From: Ulva prolifera
Lineage: Eukaryota > Chlorophyta > Ulvophyceae > Ulvales > Ulvaceae
Assembly (NCBI GenBank): GCA_023078555.1
Contig: CM041196.1
Location: 5,963,658-6,027,657 of the forward strand
DNA: 64,000 nt
Direction of reading: 5' to 3'
Every line of letters starts with the position of its first letter. Within the stretch, counting starts at the first letter, position 1. Both the position numbers and the translations under genes were made by a program. The notes under the pieces are model-generated. The model had not been told where the DNA came from, did not search any database, and worked only from the letters and a program-made list of their open reading frames with translations. Of this stretch, positions 31,741 through 39,808 are shown piece by piece.

Positions 31741-34417
31741 GGAGTTCGCGAACTCCTATACGGTTGTCTTCGAGGGTGACGATGAGGGTGAGCGTGTTAC
31801 TGACGCTGATGTGCCTCCATTCGCGGCAGAGCACACCTATGACGGGGGAGTGTTGCGCCGTCTGCGTGACCAGCTTCACACCCCCCCTGGTCATGGTAGG
31901 GTTCCTGTCATGGAAATGACTTTCCGGCAGGATAACCCTGAGCCTAGTGAGGCTGTGTATTCTCCACGATTCGGAGCTGGCTCCTCTGCGGAGATTATCC
32001 GGCGTGACCCTGCTCGGGCCACACCGGAGATAGCCAGAACAGCTTTGCATCGCACGCGTGCGATGTCCAGAGCTGTTGCCCACCCCGACGTCCCTGTCCC
32101 CTCTCGTGTGCGTGGTGAAGTGCATCATCCGGTCGCCACACCCTCACGTACTGCGCAATATGTTGTCACGCGCAACGCTGCATTGCACGACCCTGGTGTA
32201 GAAGCTGCGTTCCCTGTTCAAGTGTCTGTCAGTGCGTCTGACGATGACATGGATGAGGACGATGGTCCTGGCATCTACGACGATGACGATGAACATCGCA
32301 TGGACTACACCGTCTCAGATGATGAAAGGGCCGCGGCCCATCAGCATCTGGAGGCTCAGCGGGTCCGTTCAGCGGGTAATTCGGCAGCGGCCTCAGCATC
32401 TGGCGCGGGGGCAGTTGCTCAGCCCTTGCGAGGAGCTGAGGCGCCGAGGCCCTTCTGGGAGGATGAGCCAGATGAGGTGGAGACCGGGTCCGAATTAGGG
32501 GGAGAGGACCCGGACCCCTCAGCCGCAGTTGGGGTTGATTTGCCTGACGAGGTGAGGGCCATTCCAGCCGCCTTGCCTCGCATAAAAATTAATCCTCTTG
32601 TACGCAGACGCCTTGTTCCATTGGCTGCGGATGTAGCAGCTGTACAAATGCATGAGCCTGCGGGCTCTGACGTTGCTAGTAGTGAGACAGTTGTAGCTGC
32701 TATTGATGTTTCAACTTGCGATCAGGACACATCAGCCGCGGCTGACTGTGGAGTGTCCTGTGCAGGCCTGAAGCCTCAGCATGTGGAGTCTGGTGAGCAG
32801 CGGAGTGTTCAGCGTCGTGGGTCGCGCCGAGCAGCTGCCGCCAGGAAGCAGAAGGCCTCCTCCGACCCTGATATGCCTTCTATGAAGGAAGGACTTGCGG
32901 GTCCGGACAGGGAAGCATGGCTGCGTGCCATGCAGGAGGAGGTAGATGCACTGGGTGAGCACGGAACCTTCGGGTTGTGCTATCTGCCTGCGGGCAAACG
33001 GGCTATCTCGGGCAAATGGGTGCTCAAGATCAAGCGTGGGCCTGCGGGGGAGATTCAGCGCTACAAGGCACGCTATGTAGCGCGGGGTTTTTCTCAGGTA
33101 GAGGGTGTAGATTTTTTTGAGACTTGGTCACCTGTTGGGAGCTATGCGACACTTCGTGTGTTGCTGTCAGTTGCTGCTCAGGCAGATTTAGAAATTAGAC
33201 ACATAGATATACAGTGTGCTTTTCTGAATGGTGAGCTGGAGGAGGAAGTGTTCGTTGAACAGCCCCCGTACTTCACTGACGGGACAGCACGTGTATGGAG
33301 ATTGCATAAAACCCTGTATGGCCTGAAGCAAGCTGCTCGCGAGTGGCATAAAGCTTTAGTAAAGGTCTTAGCAGAGATGGGATTTGTGTGCGCACAAAGT
33401 GATCCCGGACTGTATGTTAGAACATCTGGTCTTTGTTTTATTTTCCTGTGGGTCGACGACTTGTTCATATTCAGCGGCACTGCGGGGCTGCAAGAACTTG
33501 TCGACATAATTCTCACAAAATTTGAAGGCAGAGACCTGGGTGAACTAGCCTGGGCACTTGGCACTGAGATCATGCGTGATCGCAAGGCCAAGACAATCAC
33601 CATGACACAGCGAAACAAAATCCATAGCCTGCTTGAAAAGTATAGTATGTCTGATTGTCGAAAGTCTCCCACTCCGTTAGTGCCGCGGCAACAACTGAGG
33701 AGTGTGAAAGAGCACCCGGACCTGGAGAAAGCCAGTGCTGCTGAGCATTCCAGGTTCATGAGTGCTGTAGGAAGCATCCAGTACATTGCAGGAGTGACAC
33801 GACCTGACCTCAGCTACGTGGCACATGCCCTGGCCCGGCACATGTCCAGTAGTCTGAAGGAACATTGGTTGGCTGTGCAACACGTTCTGAGATACCTGCA
33901 GTCCACAAAGAATTTAGGAATACAATTTATAGGCTCTGTGGGACATGGGTGCCTGTTAGAGGCTTTTTCTGATGCAGATTTTGCGAACTCTGCTGATTTG
34001 AAGAGTGTGTCTGGCATGGTTCTTCGAGTGTATGGGAACTGTGTTCTCTGGCGCTCGAAGAAACAGAGTATAGTGGCTGGGGATACAACAGAGGCTGAGC
34101 TCATTGCGATGAGTGCAACAGCCAACGAGTTGATGTGGGTGAAGCAGTTGCTTCTCGACCTGAAGCTCGTCCCATATAAGCCAACTCTGTGGGGTGATAA
34201 TAAAAGTGCCAATATCTTGGCAGTGAACGCTGTGTCCTCTGACAGATCCAAGCACATTCGTGTGCGGCACTTGCGAGTGCGGGAATATGTCCAGATGGAT
34301 GAACTTAAGGTAGCATGGGTCGGCACTGTTGATCAGTTAGCGGATGTGTTTACTAAAGTGCTGCCCGGACCTGCTTTGTTAGAAGTTCGTAATAAACTCC
34401 AGCTAGTGGAGACCTAG
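31415..34417 (+). CDS. pol: Copia reverse transcriptase-RNase H
   Basis: The open frame has 1000 codons, but authentic copia sequence begins only near 31650, where it takes over from the upstream ORF (RHVRKYDASAVVDKREPEEF). After an acidic variable linker comes RT: RAISGKWVLKIK, RYKARYVARGFSQ, DIQCAFLNGEL, LYGLKQAAREW, and the catalytic LWVDDLFIF with Asp at about 681-682. RNase H follows, with SDADFAN, TTEAELIAM and WGDNKSA. It ends shortly before the polypurine tract. All catalytic residues that can be checked are present. Confidence 0.93.
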   Translation: MIRISFLICPFSETPPLRCSKICCGSSVRGGLRCMHTLGMTSCGSCPKGGFLRTGSGLGWAPACSVCTPRMFLGVGFFVVRQNVCTADQMIRHVRKYDASAVVDKREPEEFANSYTVVFEGDDEGERVTDADVPPFAAEHTYDGGVLRRLRDQLHTPPGHGRVPVMEMTFRQDNPEPSEAVYSPRFGAGSSAEIIRRDPARATPEIARTALHRTRAMSRAVAHPDVPVPSRVRGEVHHPVATPSRTAQYVVTRNAALHDPGVEAAFPVQVSVSASDDDMDEDDGPGIYDDDDEHRMDYTVSDDERAAAHQHLEAQRVRSAGNSAAASASGAGAVAQPLRGAEAPRPFWEDEPDEVETGSELGGEDPDPSAAVGVDLPDEVRAIPAALPRIKINPLVRRRLVPLAADVAAVQMHEPAGSDVASSETVVAAIDVSTCDQDTSAAADCGVSCAGLKPQHVESGEQRSVQRRGSRRAAAARKQKASSDPDMPSMKEGLAGPDREAWLRAMQEEVDALGEHGTFGLCYLPAGKRAISGKWVLKIKRGPAGEIQRYKARYVARGFSQVEGVDFFETWSPVGSYATLRVLLSVAAQADLEIRHIDIQCAFLNGELEEEVFVEQPPYFTDGTARVWRLHKTLYGLKQAAREWHKALVKVLAEMGFVCAQSDPGLYVRTSGLCFIFLWVDDLFIFSGTAGLQELVDIILTKFEGRDLGELAWALGTEIMRDRKAKTITMTQRNKIHSLLEKYSMSDCRKSPTPLVPRQQLRSVKEHPDLEKASAAEHSRFMSAVGSIQYIAGVTRPDLSYVAHALARHMSSSLKEHWLAVQHVLRYLQSTKNLGIQFIGSVGHGCLLEAFSDADFANSADLKSVSGMVLRVYGNCVLWRSKKQSIVAGDTTEAELIAMSATANELMWVKQLLLDLKLVPYKPTLWGDNKSANILAVNAVSSDRSKHIRVRHLRVREYVQMDELKVAWVGTVDQLADVFTKVLPGPALLEVRNKLQLVET

Positions 34418-34427
34418 CAAGGTTTAT

Positions 34428-34434
34428 GGGGGAG
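34428..34434 (+). other. Copia polypurine tract
   Basis: GGGGGAG directly precedes the 3' LTR (TGTCAC). It is the plus-strand primer. Confidence 0.8.
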
Positions 34435-34792
34435 TGTCACAATGCATGAGCCTGCGGGCAGCAGTGTGGTGACAGGTGCACCCATGCACGGACGATCCGC
34501 GGATCCAGTGCAGGGGTAAGCCGCCAGCAGGATTGTCTTGACGTAGCGAGAGAGATCCCGCGAGGGTTTCCCGCCGTAACCTTGAGTGTTGTGTGTGTTC
34601 AGTGTGCATATATGGATGTGCACACTGAGATCTGTAACCATTCTCCTTACTGTCTTACGGTATTAGCACTTCCCTTAAAGCATCTCTCGGTTCTACCTCT
34701 GTGCGCAGCAGGTACGAGATGCTGGCTGTCCTGACCTGACTTGAACAAGGACTGCGCGTCCTGACCTGCACAAACAACAGCGTTTTCTGACA
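34435..34792 (+). repeat. Copia 3' LTR
   Basis: This appears identical to the 5' LTR at 28205-28562 and is followed by the CAGGA target duplication. Confidence 0.95.
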
Positions 34793-34910
34793 CAGGATAC
34801 GGTCAAGAATATCCTGCGTCGGACCCAACTCCTCATGACCGGTAACGCCCAGGTAAGTGCTATATGGATCCAGGCGTCCCCTTCAACAAATAGCAGGGCA
34901 CAACAATGGC

Positions 34911-36467
34911 CTAGCACAGGCTCGCAGCACAACATGAGCAGAATTGCTGGCTGGAAACTGCTGCAGCAAGTGTCGGCTTGGATTTACGCAAGCGCGCTGA
35001 TTTGCGGCGCGTCCTCGGCACTAAGCGCGGTGGCCTCGACATTGTGGCCGGTGCAGTGTCCACGCCACGTGTACTATGCGCACGCTGTAAGAGGTGTGCC
35101 AGCCGTGCGCGTGCACCGCGCGGGAATTGTGCAATCATCACCTCGCGTTGTTTCGCGGACGCATTTTGAAATAGGTAATCCGCGACCTTGTCTAAACAAT
35201 TATCCAACTCACCCACAGGCAACCAGAGGTCGTGTTGAGAAGAGTATCCTTTCCACCGGACAAGATAATGCGGACCTTTAAGGGGCCCCGTGTCATGTGA
35301 TTGTGCCATCGGCGTGTGCGTGCGCCTATAATCTAAGACGGCCTCGACTTCGAAGACATTGTCAGCGTCCGTATCTGGGCCCGTCGCAGGGCAGGTGCTA
35401 CACTCATGAAAATGAGCATCAACATAAGGTTTAAGGCACGAGAAATGGAATACATCATGAATCCTTAGTTCTCGCAATGTAGCAGGTAGTTGCAGCCGCG
35501 CAGCCCTTGTCCCAATCAAGGCCAAGATGCGACAAGGGCCAGCCCACCTGGCAGTGAATTTACGTCTAAGCGCCGGGTGATGCAACGCAAGCTTGGACAA
35601 TGACAGCAGCACATCTTTGCCTACTTGGAAGTGCTGCGAGTGCTCATTGTGAACTGTGGAAGACCACATGCTTTGTTTGGCCTCTGAGAGTGCTTGCTTG
35701 GCCAAATGATAATACATTCTGTGCAAAATAGATGTATGCACACGGCGTGTTTGTGGCAAGCCAAATGCTAACGCGGTAGGTGACAGTGGCGGTGTAATGC
35801 GGTTGAGTTGGAAGGGGCTGCAGCCGGTGCTTTCGCTCTTTGAACTGTTAATGCTGAATTCAACATGCGGCAGGAACGAGTCCCAATCGTCGTGTGCGGG
35901 GCCGACAAAGTGTCTGAGCGCCTCCTCAATGACTCTGTTGAGCCGCTCCACTTGGCCGTTGGCTCTAGGGTGATATGAAAACGTCAAACGGAGTTGAATG
36001 CCCATGTGCTCGCAGACAGATTTGAAAAACTTGTTATTCCACTGCACGCCCCTATCGCTGCATATGCCCAAAGGCAGACCATAGTGTGGATAGATGTGTT
36101 GGAAAAACAACTTAGCAAAACCCGGACCATCGAGTGTGCTCAGCGTAGGTATAAGCCGGACCATCTTGGAGAACTGGTCCACAAAAACAACGATACAGTC
36201 ATACCCAGAGGCAGTGCGCGGTAAGTGAGTGATCATATCCAAGCTCACCACCCGCCAGCACGCTGTGGGGACAGGTAGCGGGGATAAAGTGCTATCAGAA
36301 CAGCCCGGAGATTTCATTATCTGACATGAATGACATTGTGAAATGAATGATTTAATGTCCGTGCTAATGTCAGGCCAATAGAATATGTCCATAATGAGTG
36401 CTTGTGTGCGATGAACTCCCATGAACTCCCATGCATGTGTGCATGCCACGGGTGTACATGATGCCAC
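34911..36467 (-). CDS. pol: Gypsy integrase with chromodomain
   Basis: This 518-codon frame holds the second half of the HHCC zinc region (CHSCQIMK) and the integrase core: Asp in VSLDMITHLP, Asp in ICSDRGVQW and Glu in GQVERLNRV. A C-terminal domain ending IHDVFHFSCLKPY follows. Next is a chromodomain (EVEAVLDYR..., HYLVRWKGYSSQHDLWLP) that marks the chromovirus lineage and usually directs insertion to particular chromatin. A basic tail follows. It is in a different frame from the upstream pol ORF because of a 14-bp micro-duplication near 36410-36435, so the first part of the zinc region lies in the other frame. Confidence 0.92.
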   Translation of the reverse strand: MASCTPVACTHAWEFMGVHRTQALIMDIFYWPDISTDIKSFISQCHSCQIMKSPGCSDSTLSPLPVPTACWRVVSLDMITHLPRTASGYDCIVVFVDQFSKMVRLIPTLSTLDGPGFAKLFFQHIYPHYGLPLGICSDRGVQWNNKFFKSVCEHMGIQLRLTFSYHPRANGQVERLNRVIEEALRHFVGPAHDDWDSFLPHVEFSINSSKSESTGCSPFQLNRITPPLSPTALAFGLPQTRRVHTSILHRMYYHLAKQALSEAKQSMWSSTVHNEHSQHFQVGKDVLLSLSKLALHHPALRRKFTARWAGPCRILALIGTRAARLQLPATLRELRIHDVFHFSCLKPYVDAHFHECSTCPATGPDTDADNVFEVEAVLDYRRTHTPMAQSHDTGPLKGPHYLVRWKGYSSQHDLWLPVGELDNCLDKVADYLFQNASAKQREVMIAQFPRGARARLAHLLQRAHSTRGVDTAPATMSRPPRLVPRTRRKSARLRKSKPTLAAAVSSQQFCSCCAASLC

Positions 36468-39400
36468 AACAAAATCTGTTTTCGCAGTCCATCATGGTCC
36501 GGAATCACTAGCTTGTGGCCCCATAAATATGCTTGGAGATGTTTGTCGAACCTATACTTGTGTGGAGGTGCACGGAATGCGGGGTCATGAGCATATCCCT
36601 GACGCAAGCGTTCCCAGAATGAGTCTATTGCAACATCAAGAGTAAGGTGTTGGTTGTGCTGCGAATTCAGGTCCGCACCGATCTCCTGGAACGTCTGGGG
36701 GTCCAGATCAATGCCCTCGAGGTCAATCACCTCTGAGGGCAGCTCGGAGCTCACGCTGCTTGGGGTCGGGCTGCTCGCCAAGTTCACGACCTTCGGCCGC
36801 GGGCTGAGGGAAGCTGAGGTGTTGGGCTGCTGACGAGACGGTGCTGCCCGGCGACTGGAGGACGGCTTGACCGGCCGAGAGGACGCTGCCGCCTGGAGAG
36901 GGGGCAGCGGCTGAGGGGGACCCCTGATGGTGGCCGTGGGGGTGGCAGTTGCCTGCCGTAACATGTCCCGGATTACCGGGTAAGCGGGGTTGCTTGGGTT
37001 GAGCAGCCCCAGCGCCCGGCGCAGGTCCTGACGATCCTGTGTCCTGGGGGAAAATAAAGTCGTGGCGGCCGGTCTGTCGGCAGTATGCCATGCCGATGGG
37101 GAACCCCGGGGGGAGTCCATAATGACCGTGCCACGTGAGGGTGGCTGTGATAATGCCAGCGGTGGAAAACCCTCCGACAAGGCCGGCGCCTGGCCAGGCG
37201 ACCTGCGTACTAGAAGGCTGGTCAGTGCCAACGCTCTGTAAGGTTCATGCGGCCGTTCAGCGGCCAAAGTATGACCATCATGCAGCACAACTTCCGTTGT
37301 AGGCAAGTGTGTGGCACGACTAACAGCATCAGCCACAACATTCTTGTCACCCGGAATATAAGTTATTTTCCAGTCAATGCGTGATAATGACTCGAGCCAG
37401 CGGGCATGTTTGCCCGACAGCTTTTTCTGAGTCTGTAAAAACCGAAGGGGGTTGTGGTCTGAATGAATAAAAACCGTATGGTTATTTTCCAAATAACATC
37501 GCCACTGCCTGTATGCAAATACAATTGCCCCCAGCTCTTTTTCAAGAGTATAATAATTTTCCTCGGCTCTATTCATCTTGCGGCCTATCCAAGCAACAGG
37601 ACAAAGTGTGTCCTCATGTTGCTGGGTAAGTACAGCTCCGTAAGCATAGTCCGATGCGTCCGTGTAAATGTGAAATGGTTTGTTAAGGTCCGGGTGCCGC
37701 ATAACTGTAGCATTGACCAGTGCATTTTTTATGTTCACAAATGCTGCATCACATTGCTTCGTCCAGGGGATGCTTTCCTTGGAGCTAATGCGCTGGAGCA
37801 AGGGTGCAGCTAGGGTTGGAAATTTTGGAACAAATCTCCTAAAGTATCCGGCTAAGCCCAGGAACGACCGAATATTGTTGGTGGACTTTTGCAAGTCTGC
37901 TACCGGCCAATCTTGCAGCACTTGAACTTTGTATGGATCAGGTTGGACCGTGTCGGCAGTGACAACATGCCCTAAGTATTTAATTTCTTGCAAGGCAAAT
38001 TGACACTTGTCTATATTGCAGTAAAACTTGTGTTCAGCCAATCTGGTTAACACAAGGTCAAGGTGTTTGGCGTGTTCTTCCTCAGAACGTGCTAATACGA
38101 CAATGTCATCAAGGTAGGCCAAACAGATTTTTCCTATGAGCCCCTTTAGAACAACGTGCATTGCTTGCTGAAACACTGAAGGGGCATTTGACAGACCAAA
38201 AGGCATGACTTTCCATTCATACAAACCGTCGGGTGTTCGAAAAGCAGTCTTAGGTCCCGCCTTTGACGACAACCGGATTTGATGGTAACCCGAATGCAAA
38301 TCAAGTGCTGAGAAAAATTTATGTCCTTGTAATTGGTCTAACAGCGTGTCAATGCGTGGTAACGGGTAGGTATTTTTAACAGTGTGTTCATTCAGATACC
38401 TGTAATCAATGCAAAGGCGAAACTTGCCCCCAGGCTTGGGTGCAAATAGAACACAACTCGCCCATGGAGATACAGAGGGCTGCACCCAGCCCATGGTAAG
38501 CAAGTGATTGAGCTGCTTTTCTAACTCCAGAGTCTCGCGGGGTGTGAGTCTATACTGGCGTGCGGCCCTCGGGCGGGTGCCCGGCAACAAATCAATATCC
38601 ATTTCAAAACCGGACGCAGACGTGTTCGGCGGGGGAGGGCCTAAAGTGCCGCCAACGCCTTTATGTTTGTCAACAACCGACTTAATGCAGGCAGGAATGT
38701 TCGATGTGTCTTGCGGGACATGAGCGGGAGCAACCTGCTCTGACAAATAGCCTTTCTTCTTTGTGCCAGCACAACAGATCGGGGATGTCGCGACTGTGGG
38801 CCTAATATGAGCCACATATAAGGGTTGCTGGCCATGTTTGGCCTTGCTAGTTAATGCTTTCAGCTCACGCTGCGAACACATAAAATCATCTTGTGTGCTA
38901 GACTCACTTGTGAATTTCGAATGACCAGCATGGATAATATGGAAGTAGGGTTTGTCTTTCTTACGACGCCCGCTCCGCAGCGGGGGTACATATACGACAA
39001 TGCGCGGGTGTTTGAATGTGATGGACATGTCGACTGCAGATATGACATCCAAAGCGAACAAGGCCTCGTTCGGCTGATATGATCCGGTGGCCGCGGGTAG
39101 CGAGTCCACCACAGTAAATTTCACACTAATAACACGGCGCCCAACTCGCGTATTTAGAACAACCTTGCCCAAGCATGATGCCTCAGATCCGGAGATTCCG
39201 ACCGTGACACTCTGCGAAGCAGTGTATGCAATGCTATGGCGATCCAAGAATCCGCGCGTTACCATGCTATGATTTGCTGCCGTGTCGACCAGTGCTTGGG
39301 CAAAGTGGCCATGAATGCGAGCCGGCATTGTGCACACCAAATCTACAAAGGCTGCTGGTTGGACAGATACCGCCGCCTTCTTCGATGGTAATATTGATAA

Positions 39401-39703
39401 TCGCTGGTTGCTCACCATTGTGCACACATGGTATTTCTGGTGCCCGGGGACGGGAGCGCCGGATATGAATTGCAATAAGTTGCGTGCCTCATCCACCCGT
39501 GTCTGCGTGTGTTGTCTTAGGAACGGTATAAAGGTGGAAGACTCAAAGATACGAGCGGGCACTACCACCGTGATTTTGTGCTGATGCATATCAATGGTGT
39601 GTATGTGCCGAATGGCCACTTGCGCTTCGGCAGTGCAAGGCAGTGTAACCACAATGTTTTCATTGAGTTTGTGCAGGTCAAATAACGATGCCGAGCCTGA
39701 CAT
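36317..39703 (-). CDS. pol: Gypsy protease-reverse transcriptase-RNase H
   Basis: This ORF encodes 1128 aa from the first Met; the frame is open from just after the gag stop. The protease has ALVDTAANHS at about 138-146, where D-T-A replaces the usual D-[TS]-G. RT runs from about 390 to 640, with FRLCIDYRYLNEHT, FSALDLHSGYHQI and the catalytic YLDD at 530-533. RNase H has IYTDASDYAYGA near 680, HSDHNPLRF near 748 and DAVSR near 793. A Pro/Ser-rich spacer of about 200 residues follows, then the start of the integrase zinc region (WHHVHPWHAHMHG). There the frame is broken by a 14-bp duplication and ends in unrelated sequence. Confidence 0.93.
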   Translation of the reverse strand: MSGSASLFDLHKLNENIVVTLPCTAEAQVAIRHIHTIDMHQHKITVVVPARIFESSTFIPFLRQHTQTRVDEARNLLQFISGAPVPGHQKYHVCTMVSNQRLSILPSKKAAVSVQPAAFVDLVCTMPARIHGHFAQALVDTAANHSMVTRGFLDRHSIAYTASQSVTVGISGSEASCLGKVVLNTRVGRRVISVKFTVVDSLPAATGSYQPNEALFALDVISAVDMSITFKHPRIVVYVPPLRSGRRKKDKPYFHIIHAGHSKFTSESSTQDDFMCSQRELKALTSKAKHGQQPLYVAHIRPTVATSPICCAGTKKKGYLSEQVAPAHVPQDTSNIPACIKSVVDKHKGVGGTLGPPPPNTSASGFEMDIDLLPGTRPRAARQYRLTPRETLELEKQLNHLLTMGWVQPSVSPWASCVLFAPKPGGKFRLCIDYRYLNEHTVKNTYPLPRIDTLLDQLQGHKFFSALDLHSGYHQIRLSSKAGPKTAFRTPDGLYEWKVMPFGLSNAPSVFQQAMHVVLKGLIGKICLAYLDDIVVLARSEEEHAKHLDLVLTRLAEHKFYCNIDKCQFALQEIKYLGHVVTADTVQPDPYKVQVLQDWPVADLQKSTNNIRSFLGLAGYFRRFVPKFPTLAAPLLQRISSKESIPWTKQCDAAFVNIKNALVNATVMRHPDLNKPFHIYTDASDYAYGAVLTQQHEDTLCPVAWIGRKMNRAEENYYTLEKELGAIVFAYRQWRCYLENNHTVFIHSDHNPLRFLQTQKKLSGKHARWLESLSRIDWKITYIPGDKNVVADAVSRATHLPTTEVVLHDGHTLAAERPHEPYRALALTSLLVRRSPGQAPALSEGFPPLALSQPPSRGTVIMDSPRGSPSAWHTADRPAATTLFSPRTQDRQDLRRALGLLNPSNPAYPVIRDMLRQATATPTATIRGPPQPLPPLQAAASSRPVKPSSSRRAAPSRQQPNTSASLSPRPKVVNLASSPTPSSVSSELPSEVIDLEGIDLDPQTFQEIGADLNSQHNQHLTLDVAIDSFWERLRQGYAHDPAFRAPPHKYRFDKHLQAYLWGHKLVIPDHDGLRKQILLWHHVHPWHAHMHGSSWEFIAHKHSLWTYSIGLTLARTLNHSFHNVIHVR

Positions 39704-39808
39704 GAAGGACGAATCAAAACAAGTTGCATGTGGTGGAGATAAATGAGGTGCCAGTACATGTGGCGCTGCCGCCCATTGTGGGCACGCAATGGGAGGCTTG
39801 CCTTCGTC

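Larger units (their letters stand above)
28205..34792 (+). mobile_element. Ty1/copia retrotransposon, nearly intact, nested in the gypsy element
   Basis: LTRs of 358 bp (TGTCACAATG...TTTTCTGACA) lie at 28205-28562 and 34435-34792 and look identical. The 5-bp target duplication CAGGA is at 28200-28204 and 34793-34797. Order is PBS, gag, protease, integrase, then reverse transcriptase and RNase H in a second frame, then a polypurine tract. Integrase before RT is the copia order. It sits in the 3' region of the gypsy element in opposite orientation and is younger than it. One frameshift at a T6 run separates the two long ORFs. Confidence 0.96.
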
